From: Metabacillus sp. B2-18
GTDB taxonomy: Bacteria > Bacillota > Bacilli > Bacillales > Bacillaceae
Direction: 5' to 3'
DNA length: 64,000 nt
Assembly: GCF_021117275.1 (NCBI RefSeq)
Contig: NZ_CP088245.1
Coordinates: 3,633,501-3,697,500, forward strand
Part shown: positions 57,818-64,000 of the stretch, one piece after another
Numbering within the stretch: the first letter of the stretch is position 1
How the letters are laid out: the number at the start of each line of letters is the position of its first letter
The notes under the pieces: generated by a model
Database searches by the model: none
What the model saw: only the letters and a program-made list of their open reading frames with translations
What the model was told of the DNA's origin: nothing
Translations under genes and position numbers: made by a program

Positions 57818-58459
57818 CTAAAGTTTCCATATCCCTATCATAATGAGAATAATACCCGGGAGGCAAGAAAATTTGTCCATCCACGCAAATTTAGAGAAAA
57901 TATGTCCTGATTTAATCCCAATAGATACAAATAACGAGCTCATACACGCTACTAGTAAACTCATTACAATAGGAGAATAACCTAATAACGCAGCGCCAAT
58001 ACCCGCTCCAAAGGCATCGAGTGATAATGCCAGCCCGAGTAACAATGCTTCAACACCTGTAATCGTACCAGATTTATCAATATCTGCCGTCATAGGTTTT
58101 CTAAGTATATTAATGACAATTCCAAATGTTTTGATTTCAAAGTTAATTAACATTTTTTCCGTTTCTTCTTCAACTGAAGTTTCTTCTTTTGCAGGACGGA
58201 AAAATTGGTATAAGACCCATGCCCCAATAAGCATTAAAATAAAGCCACCAAGCTTTTCTGTTATATAAACCGGAAAAACTCTTGTTAAAAGTTCACCAAG
58301 AAACATTGCCCCAAGCATCGTGGCCGCTGAACAACATGCGATAATAAAAATCGACTTAAAAGGGATCCTCATTTTTCTCATTCCATACGTAAATCCAACC
58401 GAAAAGCTATCCAAACTAACTGCGAACGCTAATAACAAGAGTGATGTATATTGAAACAT
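57818..58459 (-). CDS. ytaF: Sporulation membrane protein YtaF (MntP-like)
   Basis: A 213-aa polytopic membrane protein with about six transmembrane segments. Two related halves each carry a signature LAFAVSLDSFSVGFTYG and LGLALSLDAFGAGIGAA, as in MntP-type manganese exporters; a cytosolic acidic loop (ETSVEEETEKM) lies between. In B. subtilis ytaF is a sporulation gene of unknown transport specificity. I start at ATG 58457-58459 (MFQYTSLLL). Confidence 0.88.
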   Translation of the reverse strand: MFQYTSLLLLAFAVSLDSFSVGFTYGMRKMRIPFKSIFIIACCSAATMLGAMFLGELLTRVFPVYITEKLGGFILMLIGAWVLYQFFRPAKEETSVEEETEKMLINFEIKTFGIVINILRKPMTADIDKSGTITGVEALLLGLALSLDAFGAGIGAALLGYSPIVMSLLVACMSSLFVSIGIKSGHIFSKFAWMDKFSCLPGIILIMIGIWKL

Positions 58460-58584
58460 ACTGCCTAGCCCCTTCCTTCTAGTTGCTAACATAGTGTATG
58501 ATGAACGCCCAGAGAATGTTAAAGAAGGTCGCTTTATTTTTTGAGTATGGATTACCTTATGATTTATATTGATTCTTTATAAAC

Positions 58585-58624
58585 AAAAAAGGCAAAAAAC
58601 ATATTTATGTCTTTTGCCTTTTTT
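58585..58624 (-). terminator. Terminator behind mutM
   Basis: AAAAAAGGCAAAAGACAT and ATGTTTTTTGCCTTTTTT form a long stem with loop AAAT, just after the mutM stop. Confidence 0.9.
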
Positions 58625-58631
58625 CTTCGAC

Positions 58632-59456
58632 CTATTTTTGACATTGCTCACAATAATGAGTTCCTCGTCCGCCTACGACTGTTTTTGTTAATGTTTTTCC
58701 ACATTTTTTACATGGCTCATTTGTTCTGCCATAAACGTATAATTGAAGCTGAAACATACCGATTTCACCTTGTGTATTTACATATGAGCGAACAGTACTG
58801 CCTCCTTGAGCAACTGCTTCTTCAAGGGTTTTAATGATTTGCTCATGTAAAATCTTATATTCCGCTTTTGTTAATTTACTGGCTATACGATCTGGTTTAA
58901 TACTTGATCTAAAAAGAGCTTCATCTACATATATATTGCCAAGTCCCACAACAACTGATTGATCTAACAAAGCCGTCTTAATTTTCCGTTCAGTTTTTGC
59001 CAGACGACCTCGAAGATATTCCACCGTGAATTCTTTAGAAAATGGCTCAGGCCCTAGTTGGGAAAGAGGGAGTGTACTTTCTTCTTCTCCCTTCTTAAAT
59101 AAATGCATAGTCCCGAACTTTCGAACATCCCGATATCTTAATTCCGTATGATCTGTAAACGTAAAAATAACATGTGTATGATGATCAAATTCCTCCTGTG
59201 GTTGATATAAACCATATCTTCCTTCCATTCGCAAATGAGAAACAAGAACAAAATCATCAAGTATAAATTTTAAGAATTTGCCTCTGCGCTGAACATCATG
59301 AATTGTTTGACCAATGATTGCATCTCTAAATTGTTCAGGCTCTTCTGGCTTTTTAATGATTTTCGGCCAATGAATATTGACTCCGTTAATCGTTTTCCCT
59401 TTCACTAACTGAAGCAATGTTCGTCGTACCGTTTCAACCTCTGGTAATTCAGGCAT
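58632..59456 (-). CDS. mutM: Formamidopyrimidine-DNA glycosylase
   Basis: MutM/Fpg, 274 aa, removes 8-oxoguanine. The catalytic N-terminal proline is in MPELPEVETVRRTL, the H2TH region in VVGLGNIYVDEALF, and the C-terminal zinc finger CKKCGKTL...CEQCQK. It follows polA in a repair cluster, behind the polA terminator. Confidence 0.97.
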   Translation of the reverse strand: MPELPEVETVRRTLLQLVKGKTINGVNIHWPKIIKKPEEPEQFRDAIIGQTIHDVQRRGKFLKFILDDFVLVSHLRMEGRYGLYQPQEEFDHHTHVIFTFTDHTELRYRDVRKFGTMHLFKKGEEESTLPLSQLGPEPFSKEFTVEYLRGRLAKTERKIKTALLDQSVVVGLGNIYVDEALFRSSIKPDRIASKLTKAEYKILHEQIIKTLEEAVAQGGSTVRSYVNTQGEIGMFQLQLYVYGRTNEPCKKCGKTLTKTVVGGRGTHYCEQCQK

Positions 59457-59520
59457 TGTAATTTGTTCACATCCTTTTCACATTAGTGCTTGGCTTATCA
59501 CCAAGTTCTAATGAAAAGTA

Positions 59521-59541
59521 AAGGGGCCAATCAAGCCCCCT
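59521..59541 (-). terminator. Terminator behind polA
   Basis: AGGGGGC and GCCCCTT pair around TTGATTG, followed by TACTTTTC on the minus strand. It is only moderately strong, so some read-through into mutM is likely. Confidence 0.7.
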
Positions 59542-59555
59542 ACAGTTTTCTATGC

Positions 59556-62183
59556 TTATTTTGCATCATACCAGGAATCTCCATAAGAATAGTCCACCTT
59601 TAATGGCACTTTTAACTCAACCGCATTTTCCATTACTTCTGGAACAATTTTTTCTAAAATTGACACTTCTTCTCTAGGAGCTTCAAAAATCAATTCATCA
59701 TGCACCTGTAATAACAGCTTTGTTTGCAGCTTTTCTTGCTTTAATCTTGCAGCCATATCAATCATCGCTTTTTTGATAATATCGGCTGCGCTTCCTTGAA
59801 TTGGAGTGTTCATAGCTGTTCGTTCAGCAAAGCTGCGAAGATTAAAGTTTCTGCTCGTGATTTCAGGAATATACCTTCTTCGATGAAGCAATGTTTTAAC
59901 ATAACCCTTCTCTCTTGCATCAGCTACAATATCATCCATATAGTCCTGTACTCCAACAAAGGATTCTAAATAACGCTTGATAAATTCACCGGCTTCTTTA
60001 CGAGTAATCCCCAAACTTTGAGAAAGACCAAAATCACTGATTCCGTATACGATGCCAAAATTAACAGCCTTGGCTTGTCTTCTCATATTTGAAGTCACTT
60101 CATCTTCTTCAACATGAAACACATCCATAGCTGTTTTCGTATGAATGTCTAAATCATTCTGGAAGGCTTCTACTAAATTTTGATCATTTGCGATATGAGC
60201 TAATACCCTTAATTCAATTTGTGAATAGTCAGCTGCAAAAATGACCCAATCTTTATGAGAAGGTACAAAAGCTTGACGAATCTTACGTCCTTCTTCTAAT
60301 CGAATCGGTATGTTTTGTAGGTTAGGATCGATTGAGCTAAGTCTTCCTGTTGTTGTTAGCACCTGGTTAAAACGAGTATGAATTTTATGCGTGTCTTTAT
60401 GAACAACTTTTAATAACCCTTCAATATAGGTTGATTGTAATTTACCTAACTGACGATAATGAAGGATATCCTTTACGATTTCATGTTTATCTTCAAGCTT
60501 TTCTAATACATCCGCTGAAGTTGAATAACCTGTTTTCGTCTTTTTCACAACTGGCAGCTGAAGCTTCTCAAATAAAATAACACCAAGCTGCTTTGGAGAA
60601 TTAATATTAAATGATTCACCAGCATGCTCATAAATATTTTTTTCAAGAGCGTTTAATTGTTCTGCTAAATGTTCACCCATGTCTTTCAAACGGTCCACAT
60701 CAACAGCTATTCCCTCAGCTTCCATTTGTGCAAGAATAAGAGATAAAGGTAATTCTAAGTCATACAATAAAGATGATTGATCATTTTGTTCGAGTTGTTC
60801 AATTAACTTTTCTTTTAAATCAAAGATCGCTAAGCTCTTACGAACAAGGTGCTCACTAAGAGTCTCTTCACCAGGAATAGAACGTTTTGCTCCTTTTCCA
60901 TAAACAACCTCATCAGCTTGTACAATCGATATGCCATGTGATTTAGCTACACTAGCTACGTCATCAAATGTTGCCGAAGGATTCAATAAATATGCCGCAA
61001 TTAAAATATCAAAGTCAATTCCTTTTAAAGAGATTCCTTTCCAACTTAAGCCAACCGTTGTTTTTTTACCATCATAAACTGTTTTACGTTTGGTTTCGTC
61101 TGCAGCCCATTCCTTAAATAAATCAGAATTAAGAGCAAGTTCAGCTGATATATAATAATGACCATTTTTATTTATAATTGAAACGCCACTTATGTCAGCT
61201 TGGTGATAACTATCCTCTAGTATTTCTACATACAGTGCTGCTTCATCTGTCAGTATATCTGAGGTAAGCTCTGTTACGTTTTCAAAGCTGATATCCTCGT
61301 ATACTTCTTCCTCAGCTACATCTTCACCCATTTTTTCTAATAAAGAATTAAAGCCTAGTTCCTTAAAGATTTCCTTTACTTTACTAGCATCGAATCCTTC
61401 ATATCGTACTTCATCCAATGTGATTGCTAAGGGTGCTTCACAATCAATCGTTGCAAGCTTTTTACTCATTAAAGCCTGCTCACGATTTTCTTCAAGCTTT
61501 TCCTTTAATTTTTTCCCACTTACTTTTTCAATTGAATCTAATACACTCTCTAATGTTTTAAACTCACTTAACAGTTTTATTGCTGTTTTTTCTCCCACTC
61601 CCGGTACACCAGGAATATTATCAGACGTATCTCCCATAAGACCTTTCATATCAATAATTTGCTCAGGAGTTAATCCATACTTTTCCATCACAAAGTCAGG
61701 AGTGTAAGAATCCACATCTGTTATCCCTTTTTTTGTAATATCAACTGTTATCTTATCTGTAACCAATTGAGTTAAATCTTTGTCCCCTGATATTACCTTA
61801 ACTTCATAGCCATCCTGTTCAGCCTGTTTGGAAAGAGTACCGATAATATCATCTGCTTCATAGTTTTCCAGTTCATATCTTGAGATTTGATAAGCATCTA
61901 ATAGTTCTCGAATAAATGGAAATTGCTCTGAGAGCTCAGGTGGGGTTTTTTGTCTTCCACCTTTGTATTCTTGGAATGTTTTATGTCTAAATGTTGTTTT
62001 ACCAGCATCAAAAGCCACAAGCATATGAGACGGCTTCTCATCTTCTAGTATTTTCATTAAAATCATGGTAAATCCATAAATTGCGTTCGTATGTATACCT
62101 TTGTCATTATTTAATAATGGCAGGGCAAAGAAAGCTCTATAGGCAATACTATTCCCATCAATTAATACTATTTTTTTCGTCAA
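59556..62183 (-). CDS. polA: DNA polymerase I
   Basis: PolA, 875 aa. The N-terminal 5'-3' exonuclease has IDGNSIAYRAFFALP, GDKDLTQLV and GVPGVGEKTAIKLL. The middle domain keeps the fold but lacks the acidic residues of a working 3'-5' exonuclease, as in other Bacillus PolA. The polymerase domain has FAADYSQIELRVLAH, RRQAKAVNFGIVYG and LLLQVHDELIFEAP. The start is TTG (62181-62183) behind AGGAGGC. A ten-base inverted repeat lies just upstream. Confidence 0.97.
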   Translation of the reverse strand: MTKKIVLIDGNSIAYRAFFALPLLNNDKGIHTNAIYGFTMILMKILEDEKPSHMLVAFDAGKTTFRHKTFQEYKGGRQKTPPELSEQFPFIRELLDAYQISRYELENYEADDIIGTLSKQAEQDGYEVKVISGDKDLTQLVTDKITVDITKKGITDVDSYTPDFVMEKYGLTPEQIIDMKGLMGDTSDNIPGVPGVGEKTAIKLLSEFKTLESVLDSIEKVSGKKLKEKLEENREQALMSKKLATIDCEAPLAITLDEVRYEGFDASKVKEIFKELGFNSLLEKMGEDVAEEEVYEDISFENVTELTSDILTDEAALYVEILEDSYHQADISGVSIINKNGHYYISAELALNSDLFKEWAADETKRKTVYDGKKTTVGLSWKGISLKGIDFDILIAAYLLNPSATFDDVASVAKSHGISIVQADEVVYGKGAKRSIPGEETLSEHLVRKSLAIFDLKEKLIEQLEQNDQSSLLYDLELPLSLILAQMEAEGIAVDVDRLKDMGEHLAEQLNALEKNIYEHAGESFNINSPKQLGVILFEKLQLPVVKKTKTGYSTSADVLEKLEDKHEIVKDILHYRQLGKLQSTYIEGLLKVVHKDTHKIHTRFNQVLTTTGRLSSIDPNLQNIPIRLEEGRKIRQAFVPSHKDWVIFAADYSQIELRVLAHIANDQNLVEAFQNDLDIHTKTAMDVFHVEEDEVTSNMRRQAKAVNFGIVYGISDFGLSQSLGITRKEAGEFIKRYLESFVGVQDYMDDIVADAREKGYVKTLLHRRRYIPEITSRNFNLRSFAERTAMNTPIQGSAADIIKKAMIDMAARLKQEKLQTKLLLQVHDELIFEAPREEVSILEKIVPEVMENAVELKVPLKVDYSYGDSWYDAK

Positions 62184-62207
62184 CTTTTACAGCCTCCTGT
62201 ATTCATT

Positions 62208-62229
62208 GTTGAACAAGCTCTTGTTCAAC
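62208..62229. repeat. Inverted repeat upstream of polA
   Basis: GTTGAACA and TGTTCAAC flank a six-base centre (AGCTCT), placed 25 bases before the polA start and just ahead of its ribosome binding site. GAAC/GTTC half-sites recall SOS boxes, but their spacing (eight bases) does not fit the Bacillus LexA consensus. It may be an mRNA hairpin. Confidence 0.6.
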
Positions 62230-62348
62230 ATTTTATGTCTAAAGCTCTCTTTTACTGGTCTATTGATTTCTAATTCAGACACTCTCTTTTTGCAGGAGGT
62301 CCTGGAGCACTCTTTTACTTGTACATGTACCTAAATTAGCAATAAACC

Positions 62349-62412
62349 AAAAAAAGACCCCTTATTTCCCTCTATTTTATCATGTCTTTAAATAGAAAGG
62401 AAAATCAGGGGT
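62349..62412 (-). terminator. Terminator of hflK-hflC
   Basis: A long imperfect stem: ACCCCT, TTCC and TCTATTT segments pair with AAATAGA, GGGAAA and AGGGGT, followed by CTTTTTTTGG on the minus strand. It separates hflC from polA. Confidence 0.85.
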
Positions 62413-62432
62413 ACTGTATGAATTGTTATCGT

Positions 62433-63362
62433 TTACTGGACTCCTTTTAGCAAGGAAGCATAAGGAGAATTAAATGGAATAATAATAACAGTCTCTTCAT
62501 CTATCGTCTGTTTATACAATTGTAATGTTCGATACATTTCATAGAAGCTTGGATCCTTAGAATAAGCAGTGTTATACATTTTCGCTGCGTCTCTTTCCCC
62601 CTCACTTCGAATCACATCAGCATCTGCCTGTGCCTTTGCTAGCATCTCTTTAACTTCTCGATCGGTATCTGCAATAATTCGATTCTTTTCAGCGTCACCT
62701 TTAGACAAATATCCTTGTGCAGTTGATTCACGCTCAGAAATCATACGTGTGAATACAGACTGTTCATTTTCAGCCGGTAAATCTGTTCTTTTCATTCTCA
62801 CATCTGCTACAACGATCCCATAGTTCCCCTGTTCTAATAAATTATTAACAATTTCAGTTACTTTATCATTTAAGCTTCCTCTTGATGACTTTTCATCATT
62901 AATAATTTCGTCATAGTTTAATTGACCTAATTCAGAGCGAACGGTTGAGAAAACATATTCGGCCATCTTTGTTTCTGCGTTCACAATTGATCTTGCATTT
63001 GAAATCATTTTTTTAGGATCACTTATTCGCCAAACGGTATAATTATCAATGATTAACCGCTTTTTATCCTTTGTATTAATTTCTGCCTCTTCAACATCAT
63101 AAGTCATCTGATATTTAGGTAGTGTTGTAACTGACTGAATAAATGGTATTTTAAAATTTAATCCTGGTTCTTCTATAATTTTTACAACTTCACCAAATTG
63201 ACGAACAACCTTATATTCATTTTCCTTAACAATAAAAAGATTGGTAAATATTAAGACAAGTAAGATAATTAAGACAAGAAGAATAATGCCCCCACGTAAA
63301 TACCCCTTAAATGAAAAGGCAGGTTTCTTCTCCTCCATGTTCACGATATTATCATTGGCCAT
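62433..63362 (-). CDS. hflC: HflC-type SPFH membrane protein
   Basis: A 309-aa stomatin/prohibitin family protein: cytosolic N-terminus, one membrane segment (IILLVLIILLVLIFTNLFIV), then the SPFH domain (VVRQFGEVVKIIEEPGLNFKIPF) and a coiled coil rich in Ala/Glu/Arg (about residues 210-270). In other bacteria HflC and HflK form a cage that encloses the FtsH protease. I start at ATG 63360-63362; it overlaps the hflK stop by 11 bases, so the two are coupled. B. subtilis lacks this pair at polA. Confidence 0.92.
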   Translation of the reverse strand: MANDNIVNMEEKKPAFSFKGYLRGGIILLVLIILLVLIFTNLFIVKENEYKVVRQFGEVVKIIEEPGLNFKIPFIQSVTTLPKYQMTYDVEEAEINTKDKKRLIIDNYTVWRISDPKKMISNARSIVNAETKMAEYVFSTVRSELGQLNYDEIINDEKSSRGSLNDKVTEIVNNLLEQGNYGIVVADVRMKRTDLPAENEQSVFTRMISERESTAQGYLSKGDAEKNRIIADTDREVKEMLAKAQADADVIRSEGERDAAKMYNTAYSKDPSFYEMYRTLQLYKQTIDEETVIIIPFNSPYASLLKGVQ

Positions 63363-64000
63363 TTGTAACACTTCCTTCCTGTTCTGCTGGTACGACAGGC
63401 TTTGAAGCCGGATCCTTAATTGGCAAGTATTTCATCGTGTTCCCATTGTCTTCCATAATATAAATCTCAGCATTCGGGAGAACCTGATCGATTGTTTCTA
63501 ATACTAAACGCTTTTGTGTAATATCTTTATTATTAACATATTCGTTATAAATGGCATTAAATTGAGCAACATCCCCACGTGCCTCTTCTATGCGGGCTGC
63601 TTTATCACCAGCTGCAGAGGACATAATCGCATCCTTTTCCCCTTGTGCTTCTTCTGTTCGTTGATTTCTGTATTTATTCGCCTCATTTTTACGTGTATTC
63701 ATCGTTTCACGAGCATCGGTAACTGCTGTAAAAGCTTTCCTAACCTCTTCGTTTGGTAAATCTACATCCTGTAATTTTACGGCTAAAATGGTAATTCCAA
63801 TGTCATATCCATCAACAAGATTTGTTAGTAATTCCTGAACTTGCTTCTCAATTTCAACTTTTCCAGATGTTAAAGCGTCATCAATTGTTGAACTTCCAAT
63901 AATACTTCTTAAACTCGCCGATGTTGCATCCTCTAACATCTCCCGTGGATTTTCAGCATTAAATAAATATTTACCCGGCTCGGTAATTTTCCACTGAACG
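63352..64000 (-). CDS. hflK: HflK-type SPFH membrane protein, 3' part
   Basis: The gene runs off the right edge; 216 codons are visible, starting within VQWKITEPGKYLFNAENPREM and reading in frame into the ORF to the stop at 63352. The segment LEDATSASLRSIIGSSTIDDAL and the following coiled coil (ARETMNTRKNEANKYRN, AARIEEARGDVAQF) are typical of HflK. It ends with a proline-rich tail. The membrane anchor must lie outside the window. Confidence 0.9.
   Translation of the reverse strand, partial: VQWKITEPGKYLFNAENPREMLEDATSASLRSIIGSSTIDDALTSGKVEIEKQVQELLTNLVDGYDIGITILAVKLQDVDLPNEEVRKAFTAVTDARETMNTRKNEANKYRNQRTEEAQGEKDAIMSSAAGDKAARIEEARGDVAQFNAIYNEYVNNKDITQKRLVLETIDQVLPNAEIYIMEDNGNTMKYLPIKDPASKPVVPAEQEGSVTNGQ

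Noticed and set aside
62208..62229. LexA (SOS) box at polA
   Set aside because: GAAC and GTTC halves are separated by eight bases instead of four, which does not fit the Bacillus consensus.

Overview
The window is a low-GC Gram-positive chromosome segment from an endospore-forming Bacillaceae. Evidence for this includes gerE, gerM, sspI, ytxC and ytaF, T-box and L-box leaders, AGGAGG-type ribosome binding sites, frequent TTG/GTG starts, and a gene order that follows the tig to polA region of Bacillus subtilis almost gene for gene. Protein divergence from B. subtilis, ilvE placed in front of ilvB, a dimeric dUTPase gene and hflK-hflC beside polA point to a Bacillaceae lineage outside the B. 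subtilis group; the species cannot be named from this sequence.

Layout, left to right (most genes read leftward): the first six codons of tig; ysoA; the branched-chain amino acid cluster ilvE - T-box(Leu) - ilvB - ilvN - ilvC - leuA - leuB - leuC - leuD; a tRNA-Arg(TCT) gene with a decayed partial copy; rph-rdgB-ysnB; gerM; racE with ysmB; gerE behind a sigma-K promoter; ysmA; sdhCAB; yslB (rightward); lysC with a lysine riboswitch; uvrC; trxA; the fatty-acid degradation group lcfA / fadR-fadB-etfB-etfA with a FadR operator; yshE with an overlooked 26-codon membrane peptide gene; mutS2, polX, cvpA, zapA; rnhC (rightward); pheST with a T-box(Phe); an rRNA/tRNA methyltransferase (ysgA); sspI (rightward); an M42 aminopeptidase; a dUTPase; ysdB (rightward, sigma-W promoter); a TVP38-type membrane protein; ysdA; infC-rpmI-rplT with an L20-type leader and an ATT start; thrS with a T-box(Thr); ytxC-dnaI-dnaB-nrdR; a small uncharacterised protein; speD; gapB with two CcpN boxes; coaE; ytaF; mutM; polA; hflC and the 3' part of hflK.

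The genes are housekeeping functions: branched-chain amino acid synthesis sensed by tRNA-Leu, succinate dehydrogenase, beta-oxidation and its electron transfer flavoprotein, replication initiation, repair and translation. No prophage, CRISPR array, transposase gene, toxin-antitoxin or defence island is visible. Intergenic oddities are a six-copy 41-bp tandem repeat, a GC-rich palindromic interspersed repeat, long inverted repeats, and a pseudo-tRNA. The strongest candidates for undescribed biology are the 26-aa membrane peptide translationally coupled to yshE and the structured leader of speD. The rest is best described as a conserved core region with unusually readable regulation.
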